Positions 57,077 to 64,000 of a stretch of 64,000 nt of DNA are shown here, piece after piece (the stretch's first letter is position 1; the number at the start of each line of letters is the position of its first letter). The stretch comes from Candidatus Sulfotelmatobacter sp. GTDB taxonomy: Bacteria; Vulcanimicrobiota; Vulcanimicrobiia; Vulcanimicrobiales; Vulcanimicrobiaceae. The notes beneath the pieces were generated by a model. It saw only the letters and a program-made list of their open reading frames with translations, was not told the origin of the DNA and searched no databases. Where the stretch lies: contig DATJRY010000013.1 of the NCBI GenBank assembly GCA_035504415.1, positions 62,001 through 126,000 of the forward strand. The letters run 5' to 3'. The position numbers and the translations under genes were made by a program.

Positions 57077-60000
57077 TCACCAGTGGAAGCGCACTCCGAG
57101 GTCGCCCCGTGCACCGGCGCTGTGGACGCCCGCCGGCGCGACGGAAAACTGATAGCCGCCTTGCGCGTACAGGTCGTCGTGCTGGCTGATGCGCCAGGTC
57201 AGACCGCCCGCGGCTTCGAGCCGGGTCGTGCTCATGAGCAGCGGCGCGCCGCCGAAGCTCCCGAAATCCGTCTTCGCCAGGCCACCCCAGTCCCACCACA
57301 CGTTCGCGCGCACGTACGGCTGCCAGAGCTGCGCGTGCGCGCCGGCGATCGTCCACTCGCCGCGCACGCCGACCCGTAACGCGGCTCCCGACGTCGCGCC
57401 CAGATCCACCGCGCCCAGCCCGTCGTTCGTATCGTCGAACGCGACGTGCTGCCAGACCAGCTGCAGCTGCGGCTCGAGTGAAAAGCGCCCGCTGCCGTGG
57501 AGCGGATCGCCCGTTTCCACCGACGCGACGAAGCCGTGGCCGGGCGTGGTCAAGTCCGTGTCGAGGGTCGTCGCGCGGGCGTCGTACCACGTGCTTTGCA
57601 GAACGGAGTCCACGTACCATCCGCCCGAGCCGTAGTGGATCCAATACAAGCCCGCGGCGTTCGTGTCGAGCGACGCGGTACCGGTTTGCGTCTGCGCGTA
57701 ACCCGTTGCCGACCCGTTGGTGACCAGGCCGTCGACGTCCGCGCTCGCGTTCACGTGCGCGACGTACACGCCGACGGTATCGCGGCGCCCGTCTTGGCGG
57801 CGGCTGCGCCACAGGTCGACGCCGAACTGTTCGCCGAACAGCGAGCCGCTCGCGCGCGGATCAGCGAACGCCAGGTAATGGTCGTCGATCTCTTGCGCGA
57901 ACGTGCGCCCCCACACGGCGTGCACCCAGCCTGACGCGTCGTCGGCGGGGTCGCCGGGTCCCAACGCGTTGCCGCGGCGCTCGTGCAGCGTGCCGAGGAT
58001 CGCGATCCCCGCTTCGCGCGCGAGCGGCTGCAGCACGCCGTAGGTGGCGATTTCCGGCCCGATGATCGGATAGGTGCCCGGCGGCAGCACGGAGGGCGGC
58101 GGCTTGAGCGGCAGGTTGTCCTTGCCGTTCTCGGCCGGCCCGGGTTCCGCCGTCGGAATCGCCGGCAATGCCGTGGGCGAGGGCGGCGGGTTCGTCGGCA
58201 CGGCGGAAGCGCTCGGCGTCGGTTCGGGTGACCTCGTCGGCACCGGCGTCGGCGGCCCGGGCGTCGGTGTCGGCGGCGCGGGTGTGGGTGTCGGCGGTGC
58301 CGGGGTCGTCGTCGGCCGCGGGGTTGGCGTAGGCGGAGTCGGCGTCGGGACCGGTGTCGGCGTCGGCGGGATCGGCGTCGGCACCGGCGTGGGAGTCGGC
58401 GTTGGCGGCGTTGGTGTCGGAATCGGCGTGGGCGTCGGCGGCATCGGCGTCGGTGTCGGCGGTATCGGCGTCGGCACCGGCGTGGGCGTCGGCGGCACCG
58501 GTGTCGGAACCGGCGTGGGTGTCGGCGGCGTCGGCGTCGGGGTCACGGGCGGTGCTGTCGGCGTCGGTTCCGCAGTCGGCGTCGGCTCCGGGGTCGGCGG
58601 CTCCGGCGTGGGCGTGGCGGTCGGCTCGGGCGTCGGCGGCACGATGAACGCGTCACGGAGGAACCAGTCGTTCGGATCGCTGCCGTCGATGCCGCCTTGG
58701 AAGAGCCGATAGTCGAATGCGCCCGCGCGCACGTCGTCGAGCAGCATGAACGCGTCGGCGTTCGTCGTCGCACCGTTGAGCGCGAGCACGATCGAGATGC
58801 CGTTTCCGGTCGTGAGCGCACCGGGACCGTCGGTGTTGCGGATCTCCAGACCCGTCGAACCCTGGACGACGCCGCCGTTGACGACGATGCGGTCCGACGG
58901 TGAGCTGTCGTCGCCGAGATAGGTATTGAGCACCACCCGGCCGCCCGAGCCGGTCATGTTGGAGACGACCAGCGTCAGGTAGCTGGACAGCTGCGTCGTC
59001 GAGCCGGTCGGCGGCGAGAAGACGACCGCACTGTCGAAGTTGCTCAGGTTCGAGATGACCGAGCTGCCGGTCATGTTCCAGGTCGTTCCGCCGGTGAGGT
59101 CGATGACGCTGGTGCTCGTGCTGTCGGTCAGCGCCGCTCCGGTGAGCTGGGAGCCGTCGGCGGCGAGCGTCAGCGCCGAGCCTTGCGACGCGCTCAACAG
59201 CACACCGTTGCGGCCCGTCGCCGTCACACCCGACGCGGTGATGGTGCCGCTTCCGCCGACGCCGGCGAACGCGGCCGCCGCGGCGTCGACGGTCGTACCG
59301 CTCAGCGTGAGCGCGTTCGCGGGGCCCTGCAGCAGAAAGCCGTTGCTGCTCGCGCCACTGGTGGTGACCGCGCCGCCGCTCATCGTCAGCGTGCCGCCGC
59401 TTTGCAATAGCGCCCCCGCGGCCGACGCACCGGTGGTGGTGATCGACGTGTCGGTCAGCGAGATGGAGCCGCCGGTGTCCGCGCGCACGCCCACCGTGTT
59501 GCGCCCGCCCGTCGCGATCGAGCTGCCCGCGTCGAGCGAGAGGGTGCCGCCCGCGGTGGCCTGCGCCCCGTAGCCGCCGGCGCTGGCCGGAACGCCGATC
59601 GTCACGGCGCTTCCGGACACCGTGCTGTTCGCGCCGCTGGCGAGGATGCCGATCTCGTTGTTGCCCGTGCCCGGCGCGGACACCGTCACCCCGTTCAGGA
59701 GGACGCCGCCACCGCCGGTCGCCTTGATGCCGACGTCACTGCCCGCACCGGAGATCGTCAGGGTGGTGTCGCTCGCGCCGAGCGTCCCGCCGGCGGACCA
59801 CAGGCCCGTCTCGCCGCCGCCGTTTCCGCCGATCGTATACGATCCGCCGGTGAGCGTCCCGGTCGCACCGGTCGTCACCACCACGCCGACGTCGTTGCCG
59901 CCGCCGCCCAGCATCGTCAACGTCAAGCCGGTCGCCTCGATCGCGCTGCCGGCGCCACTGCCCTTGAGGCCGGTGTTGCCGCCGCCGCCGGGGTTGAACG

Positions 60001-60397
60001 TGATCGAACTCCCCGAATCGAGCGAAATCGTGCCGCCGCCGCCGGCGAACGCGCCGGTGCCCGCGCCGTAGCCGTTCATCTGCACGGTGATCGCGGTGCC
60101 GCCGATGAAGCCGTTCGCGCCGCTCGCCGACAGACCGGTACTGCCGCCGTTGGTCGCCGGCCTGACGGTGACGCCGCTCGCCGTGACGTTGCCGTTGTTC
60201 GCGGTGACGCCGGTCGATCCGGGCGAGAGGACGGTGCCGGGCGGGATCGTGCACGCTCCGCCGTTTTGCGTCACGGACGACTGGCCGTTCGAGGTGTTCA
60301 CGGTGCAGTCGGCGGCGTTCGCGCCGCGGCCCTCGGCGGCGAGCAGCACCACGAGGATGGCACCCACCGCGCGCCTGCACGCCGACGGACGCCTCAT
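57077..60397 (-). CDS. Type V autotransporter with beta-helix passenger
   Basis: The ATG at 60397 gives 1106 residues. A signal peptide ([18 protein letters not shown]) precedes a Gly/Ser/Thr-rich passenger to about 580, with repeated short strands such as [13 protein letters not shown] that suggest a right-handed beta-helix. A Pro/Thr-rich linker runs from about 585 to 735. The last 310 residues form the outer-membrane barrel ([33 protein letters not shown]) and end RFHW, with the aromatic C-terminal residue of barrel proteins. The passenger may bind surfaces. It implies a diderm envelope. Confidence 0.88.
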   Translation of the reverse strand: MRRPSACRRAVGAILVVLLAAEGRGANAADCTVNTSNGQSSVTQNGGACTIPPGTVLSPGSTGVTANNGNVTASGVTVRPATNGGSTGLSASGANGFIGGTAITVQMNGYGAGTGAFAGGGGTISLDSGSSITFNPGGGGNTGLKGSGAGSAIEATGLTLTMLGGGGNDVGVVVTTGATGTLTGGSYTIGGNGGGETGLWSAGGTLGASDTTLTISGAGSDVGIKATGGGGVLLNGVTVSAPGTGNNEIGILASGANSTVSGSAVTIGVPASAGGYGAQATAGGTLSLDAGSSIATGGRNTVGVRADTGGSISLTDTSITTTGASAAGALLQSGGTLTMSGGAVTTSGASSNGFLLQGPANALTLSGTTVDAAAAAFAGVGGSGTITASGVTATGRNGVLLSASQGSALTLAADGSQLTGAALTDSTSTSVIDLTGGTTWNMTGSSVISNLSNFDSAVVFSPPTGSTTQLSSYLTLVVSNMTGSGGRVVLNTYLGDDSSPSDRIVVNGGVVQGSTGLEIRNTDGPGALTTGNGISIVLALNGATTNADAFMLLDDVRAGAFDYRLFQGGIDGSDPNDWFLRDAFIVPPTPEPTATPTPEPPTPEPTPTAEPTPTAPPVTPTPTPPTPTPVPTPVPPTPTPVPTPIPPTPTPMPPTPTPIPTPTPPTPTPTPVPTPIPPTPTPVPTPTPPTPTPRPTTTPAPPTPTPAPPTPTPGPPTPVPTRSPEPTPSASAVPTNPPPSPTALPAIPTAEPGPAENGKDNLPLKPPPSVLPPGTYPIIGPEIATYGVLQPLAREAGIAILGTLHERRGNALGPGDPADDASGWVHAVWGRTFAQEIDDHYLAFADPRASGSLFGEQFGVDLWRSRRQDGRRDTVGVYVAHVNASADVDGLVTNGSATGYAQTQTGTASLDTNAAGLYWIHYGSGGWYVDSVLQSTWYDARATTLDTDLTTPGHGFVASVETGDPLHGSGRFSLEPQLQLVWQHVAFDDTNDGLGAVDLGATSGAALRVGVRGEWTIAGAHAQLWQPYVRANVWWDWGGLAKTDFGSFGGAPLLMSTTRLEAAGGLTWRISQHDDLYAQGGYQFSVAPAGVHSAGARGDLGVRFHW
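58195..58650. repeat. Pro/Thr coding repeat of the autotransporter linker
   Basis: Tandem, imperfect copies of ATCGGCGTCGGCACCGGCGT and GGCGTCGGTGTCGGCGGC run through this stretch on the plus strand. On the minus strand they encode PTPTPVPTP-like residues linking passenger and barrel. Such arrays are prone to length change by slippage, which would alter the linker length. Confidence 0.8.
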
Positions 60398-60412
60398 CGT
60401 GTTTTCCGATGC

Positions 60413-60458
60413 GCTGCATCGACCATGCAGCGGCCCTCCACTGAGAACCGGGTGGAGG
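60413..60458 (-). promoter_or_regulatory. Two adjacent hairpins in the autotransporter leader
   Basis: CCTCCAC (60435-60441) pairs with GTGGAGG (60452-60458), and GCTGCAT (60413-60419) with ATGCAGC (60425-60431). They lie just upstream of the autotransporter ATG on the minus strand, and 80-130 bases after the EamA stop. They could end the EamA transcript or control autotransporter translation. No T run is seen. Confidence 0.4.
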
Positions 60459-60541
60459 CAACAGCATGGCACGCGAGCGGCGCGCGATCCAGGTAGCCGG
60501 CACTCACCGCCAGCCGACGTATGCGCGAACCGAAGGCCCGG

Positions 60542-61471
60542 TCAGCCGAGATCTCGGATGCGCACCGGCGCGGGGACCGGTACGAACGTCGCCGCCAGCG
60601 CGCTGCACAACAGCAACCCGGCGATCACCGTCAGCGGCGTCCACTGCTCGTGGGTCGCCAGCGACGCGGCGACGCCGACGGCCAGCGCCGTGTACTCGAC
60701 GCCGATGGTGGCGACCGAGACGCCCAGGCGGCGCACGACGGCGGCGAAGGCGGTCTGCCCGATCAGGGTCGAGCCGACGACGACCTCGCCGAAGAACCAC
60801 CACGCGACGGTCGGCGTGTCGACGACGTGCGCGACCGCGCGCTCGCCGCCGGGCGCCAGGCCCAGCAGCCACATCGTCAGCATCGCGACGGTCCCGACGA
60901 TGCACATCAACGTCGCCGGCCGCACCCGCGCACCGATGTAACGCAGCAAGCACGAGTAGGCGCCGAACGCCGCCAGCCACGCGACCAGCAGCGCGTCGCC
61001 GAGCAACCCCGCGCGATCGTCGCTCTGGGTGAGCGTCAGCAGCGCGACGCCGGCGATGCCGAGCGCGAGCGCGACGACGCCGCGCCGGTCCAGGCGCGTT
61101 CGGAACACCAGCGCGGCCAACGCCGTGTTGGTCACCGGCGTGAGGCCCAGGACGAACGAGACGTGCGCGATCGACGTCTGCCGTGCCGCCAAGGTGAAGA
61201 ACAGCGAGACCCCGGCACCGAACACCACGCCCGCCGCGAGCGCCGCGATCCAGCGGCGCGGGTCGAGCCGCGGCGGATCGAGCCGCCACGCGACGGCGAG
61301 CCCGATCGCGAAGACCGGCAGCGTCCACGCGCCGCGCGCGACGGTGATCGTGAAGCCGTCGAAGATCGACGGCTCGGCCGCGAACAACACCTTGCTGGCC
61401 GGCGTCAACAGTCCCCAGCCGGCGCCGACCAACAGCACCAGCACGAAGCTGGTCACCCCGCGCGCGGACAC
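60542..61471 (-). CDS. EamA/DMT-family transporter
   Basis: A 309-residue, 10-helix permease. It starts TSFVLVLLVGAGWGLLTPASKVLF and has the duplicated EamA structure, with IAHVSFVLGLTPVTNTALAALVF in the first half and VGSTLIGQTAFAAVVRRLG with IGVEYTALAVGVAASLA in the second. Members export amino acids or other metabolites. The GTG start lies 13 bases after the small membrane gene. Substrate unknown. Confidence 0.85.
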   Translation of the reverse strand: MSARGVTSFVLVLLVGAGWGLLTPASKVLFAAEPSIFDGFTITVARGAWTLPVFAIGLAVAWRLDPPRLDPRRWIAALAAGVVFGAGVSLFFTLAARQTSIAHVSFVLGLTPVTNTALAALVFRTRLDRRGVVALALGIAGVALLTLTQSDDRAGLLGDALLVAWLAAFGAYSCLLRYIGARVRPATLMCIVGTVAMLTMWLLGLAPGGERAVAHVVDTPTVAWWFFGEVVVGSTLIGQTAFAAVVRRLGVSVATIGVEYTALAVGVAASLATHEQWTPLTVIAGLLLCSALAATFVPVPAPVRIRDLG

Positions 61472-61483
61472 GAGCTCGAGCGA

Positions 61484-61759
61484 TCAGGCGCCGACGATGC
61501 GTGCGATCGTGAACGGCGCCGTCAACGCGGCACCGATCAAGAAGAACCCGACGAACACGCACAGCGAGCGCAACGGCCCGAAGCCCAGCAACGCCAGCAC
61601 GATCGGCGCGACGAGCAGCGTCGTCGTCTCCAGGTTGTGGAAGTGCTGCAGCCGCCCGACCCCGTCGAGTCCCTGCTGTGTCCACAGCATCTGCGAAAGA
61701 CGCCACGTCACGCCGAACGCCAGCGCGTAACCGACCAAACGAATGATGAAGCCGACCAT
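61484..61759 (-). CDS. Small membrane protein, unknown function
   Basis: A 91-residue protein with helices near IIRLVGYALAFGVTWRL, TTTLLVAPIVLALLGFGPLRSLCVFVGFFLIGAALTAP. Its ATG is the end of repeat copy B, in the same way as atpC uses copy A. It is followed after 13 bases by the EamA gene, so the two are probably co-transcribed. No family recognised. Confidence 0.65.
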   Translation of the reverse strand: MVGFIIRLVGYALAFGVTWRLSQMLWTQQGLDGVGRLQHFHNLETTTLLVAPIVLALLGFGPLRSLCVFVGFFLIGAALTAPFTIARIVGA

Positions 61760-61876
61760 TTTAGCGGCGCTCCGCCCCCGGCTGCGCGCCCGCCACGCGT
61801 CGCGCGGGGCCCCCGTTCCGACCTCGCATCGAACGTATCGGCAAAGCGTGATTCTGCTGCGCTCGGTCCATTACCA
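61760..61876 (-). repeat. GC-rich intergenic repeat, copy B (after purH)
   Basis: This is a near-full-length match to 6578-6696. It begins next to the purH stop and ends at the ATG of the 91-residue gene, filling the gap exactly. The central hairpin is partly kept through compensating changes (CGCG instead of ACGC). Its coding frame (MVMDRAQQNHALPIRSM) differs in length and at the end from that of copy A, so the nucleotide sequence is better conserved than the peptide. Confidence 0.75.
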
Positions 61877-63481
61877 TCAGTGGAGGAAGTAGCGGTAGGT
61901 GCTGAAGACGAGGGCGATGTCGCGTTCGTCGGCAGCGGCGATCACGTCGGGGTCGCGGATCGACCCCTGCGGCGCGATGACGGCCGTGCAGCCGGCGTCG
62001 GCGGCGGCGTGCAAGCCGTCGGGAAACGGAAAGAACCCGTCGCTGGCGCACGCCGCGCCGGCGGCGAAGTCGTGCGCCCGATGGGCGGCGATCTGGACCG
62101 CGCTCACACGATTGGTCTGCCCCGCACAGATACCACGCGAAACCCCGTCCCGGACCAACACCACGCCGTTGGACTTGACGTGCCGCACGATATCCCAGGC
62201 GAAGACGAGGTCCCGCCACTCGCCGGGGCTCGGCGCCCGCTGGGAGACGACCGTCCAGCGTTCGGCCGGCGACTGCGGGTCGTCGTCCTCGGCCAGCACG
62301 CCGCCCAGCGCGCTGCGGACGCGCAGCTCCGCCGCGATCTTCTCCGGCGCGCCGGGGCGAAAGCGCATGATGCGCAGCTGCTTCTTCTTGCGCAAGCGCT
62401 CGAGGGCGGCGGGCTCGAACGCCGGGGCTGCGACGATCTCGAGGAAGAAGTCCCACAGCGCGTCGACGGCGGCCGCGTCGACGGTGCCGTCGACGGCGAT
62501 GATCCCGCCGTAGGCCGAGACCGGGTCGGCCTGCAGCGCCTCGCGCACCGCCTGGGCGACGTCGTCGCGCTCGGCGACGCCGCAGGGGACGGTGTGCTTG
62601 ACGATCGCCGCGCGCCGCATGGCGTCGAACGGCAACGGCGAGGAGCCCGGGGCGAAGCCGTGCTGCGCGCGCACCAACAGACGCAACGTCGCGTCCAGGT
62701 CGAGCAAGTTGTTGTACGAGAGCGCCTTGCCGCCCAGTTGCTCGGGCAGCTGCGCCTCGCGCGCGAGGTAGAAGGCGGCGCGATCCTGCGGATTCTCGCC
62801 GTAGCGCAGCGGCTGCTCGATCGGAATCGTCAGCGCCAGCGAGCCGGGCAGCTCGTTGGCGACCAGTCCCGACTCGAGGTAGCGCGCGATCGCGCTGTCG
62901 TACTCGGCCGTGCGCTCGAAGGCGCGCGTCGCGAAGCTGCGGCGGGTCGCGTGATCGACGCCGCCTCGCCCCAGCGCCGCGATGTACGCGTCGTACTGGC
63001 CGGGATCGCTGAGCACCGTGACGTGATCGAAGTTCTTGGCGGCCGCGCGCAGCAGCGAGACGCCGCCGATGTCGATCTGCTCGATCGCCTCTTGCAGCGT
63101 CGCGCCTTCGCGCGCGACCGTCATCTCGAACGGATAGAGGTTGACGACGACGGTCGCGATGGTCGGGATGCCGTGCTCGCGCGCCTGGGCGCGGTGCTCG
63201 GCGTTCTCGCGGTCCTGCAGGATGCCGCCGAACACGTTGGGGTGCAGCGTCTTGACGCGGCCGTCGAACAGCGACGGATAGCCCGTCAGCTCGCCGACGT
63301 CGCGCACCTCGATCCCCTCGGCCAGCAAGTGGGCGCGCGTGCCGCCGGTGGCGAACAGCGGCGTGCCCGCGTCGGCCAGCGCGCGCGCCAGCGGGACGAC
63401 GCCGGTGCGGTCGTAGACGGAGAGCAGCGCGGCGCCGGCGACCGGCGCGCGCGCGGGCTCAGGTGACGAGCGCGGGTTCAC
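61877..63481 (-). CDS. purH: Bifunctional AICAR transformylase/IMP cyclohydrolase
   Basis: A 534-residue PurH. The N-terminal cyclohydrolase half has LLSVYDRTGVVPLARAL, ATGGTRAHLLAEG, VKTLHPNVFGGIL and VVVNLYPFEMTVA. The transformylase half has LRYGENPQDRAAFYL, IVKHTVPCGVAERDD, DPVSAYGGIIAV and ASDGFFPFPDGLHAAADAGCTAVIAPQGSIRD. It does the last two steps of IMP synthesis. The GTG start lies 23 bases inside the end of smc; the stop abuts repeat copy B. Confidence 0.97.
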   Translation of the reverse strand: MNPRSSPEPARAPVAGAALLSVYDRTGVVPLARALADAGTPLFATGGTRAHLLAEGIEVRDVGELTGYPSLFDGRVKTLHPNVFGGILQDRENAEHRAQAREHGIPTIATVVVNLYPFEMTVAREGATLQEAIEQIDIGGVSLLRAAAKNFDHVTVLSDPGQYDAYIAALGRGGVDHATRRSFATRAFERTAEYDSAIARYLESGLVANELPGSLALTIPIEQPLRYGENPQDRAAFYLAREAQLPEQLGGKALSYNNLLDLDATLRLLVRAQHGFAPGSSPLPFDAMRRAAIVKHTVPCGVAERDDVAQAVREALQADPVSAYGGIIAVDGTVDAAAVDALWDFFLEIVAAPAFEPAALERLRKKKQLRIMRFRPGAPEKIAAELRVRSALGGVLAEDDDPQSPAERWTVVSQRAPSPGEWRDLVFAWDIVRHVKSNGVVLVRDGVSRGICAGQTNRVSAVQIAAHRAHDFAAGAACASDGFFPFPDGLHAAADAGCTAVIAPQGSIRDPDVIAAADERDIALVFSTYRYFLH

Positions 63482-64000
63482 GGTCGTCCGCCGGCGGAGG
63501 CGGGGCGACGGGCTGTTCGTCGAGGGTCGCGCTGATGATGGAGCTCACGCCGGGCTCCTGCATCGTGACGCCGTACATGCGCTGCGCCAACTCCATCGTC
63601 TTCTTGTTGTGCGTGACGATCAGCATCTGCGCGGTGGTCGAGACGTCGCGGATCTTGGTCGAGAGCCGTTCGACGTTGGCGTCGTCGAGCGCGGCGTCGA
63701 CCTCGTCGAGCAGGTAGAACGGTGACGGCTTGACCGCGATCAGCGCGAAGATCAGCGCCGAGGCCGTCATCGCGCGCTCGCCGCCCGAGAGCGCCGCCAG
63801 GTTGGTCATCTTCTTGCCCGGCGGCTGCACCGAGATCTCGATCCCGGTCTCGCTCAGGTTCTCCGGGTTGGTCTGCCACATCTCGGCCGTTCCGCCCGGG
63901 AACAGCTCGACGAACGTCTCGGTGAACTTCGCGCGCACGGCCTCGAAGGTCTCGTTGAACTGCACCTGACAGGACGCCTCGATCTCGGTGATCGTCGCCA
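63459..64000 (-). CDS. smc: Chromosome segregation protein SMC, C-terminal head (partial)
   Basis: The frame is open to the end of the window, so the gene starts beyond it. The visible 180 residues are the C-terminal ATPase head: FNETFEAVRAKFTETFVELFPGG, the ABC signature LSGGERAMTASALIFALIAV, the Walker B PFYLLDEVDAALDDANVERL and the His-switch region MLIVTHNKKTMELAQRMYGV. A Pro-rich tail follows. SMC with ScpAB folds and separates chromosomes. It overlaps purH by 23 bases, an unusual partner. Confidence 0.95.
   Translation of the reverse strand, partial: ATITEIEASCQVQFNETFEAVRAKFTETFVELFPGGTAEMWQTNPENLSETGIEISVQPPGKKMTNLAALSGGERAMTASALIFALIAVKPSPFYLLDEVDAALDDANVERLSTKIRDVSTTAQMLIVTHNKKTMELAQRMYGVTMQEPGVSSIISATLDEQPVAPPPPADDREPALVT

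Noticed and set aside
58074-58712. A Gly-Val repeat protein on the plus strand
   Set aside because: It is the reverse of the Pro/Thr repeat in the autotransporter linker; GVGVGG runs are what that DNA must give on the other strand.
60521-63466. A 981-residue plus-strand frame across purH, the repeat and the EamA gene
   Set aside because: It crosses three well-supported minus-strand genes and consists of low-complexity Arg/Asp/Ala-rich residues.

Overview
This window looks like one contiguous stretch of a bacterial chromosome with very high GC and dense coding. Most genes are on the minus strand, and stop and start codons often overlap (ATGA, GTGA, TGATG). The genes describe an aerobic or facultative bacterium with two membranes. 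It has a complete F1Fo ATP synthase, most of an ADP-heptose pathway with heptosyltransferase-like enzymes, an LpxB-like glycosyltransferase, a WecA/WecB pair and a type V autotransporter. High GC, the diderm gene set, the secreted lipoprotein with repeated PPYT blades and the overall gene mix remind me of Eremiobacterota/Vulcanimicrobiota (WPS-2). That is only an inference; no rRNA or phylogenetic marker was compared. I recognised no tRNA, rRNA, CRISPR array, transposase or phage gene. No gap between genes exceeds about 230 bases.

Layout. 1-6.2 kb: the end of a serine/alanine-glyoxylate aminotransferase, a fused FAD/Fe-S 2-hydroxyacid dehydrogenase, a trypsin-like protease, a quinone oxidoreductase and small genes. 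6.2-16.5 kb: one minus-strand run of dCMP deaminase, wecA, wecB, atpZ-like, atpI-like, atpB, atpE, two b-type subunits, atpH, atpA, atpG, atpD and atpC; a GC-rich repeat fills the atpD-atpC gap. 16.5-30.4 kb: single genes and small operons (beta-propeller lipoprotein, zinc-ribbon protein, upp, trans-sulfuration enzyme, isochorismatase-like hydrolase, AraC regulator, VOC protein, acetyltransferase, glyA, LCP protein, nudC, photolyase). A candidate structured RNA lies at about 25.97-26.11 kb.

30.4-35.5 kb: a plus-strand operon of a dipeptide-epimerase-like enolase-superfamily enzyme, a DUF1611 P-loop protein with an apparent CTG start, a peptide-binding lipoprotein, a C39-like peptidase and trmL. 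It probably handles D-glutamate or cell-wall peptides. 35.5-39.1 kb: an MFS transporter, a winged-helix/TPR regulator and a family-5 uracil-DNA glycosylase. 39.1-41.0 kb: a lower-GC restriction-modification cassette (MT-A70 methylase, BglII/BstYI-like endonuclease, small winged-helix-like protein) immediately downstream of aspS.

41-54.2 kb: a tightly coupled minus-strand operon that begins with hisS and ends with aspS. Between them are accB, gmhA, a 101-residue unknown, gmhB, hldE1, hldE2, an LpxB-like protein and six glycosyltransferases (GT2 and GT9). It makes ADP-heptose and builds a surface glycan. 54.2-64 kb: a VOC protein, a royal-jelly/SMP-type secreted-sugar-like protein, two exported proteins, the autotransporter, an EamA transporter, a second copy of the GC-rich repeat, purH, and the C-terminal end of smc running off the window.
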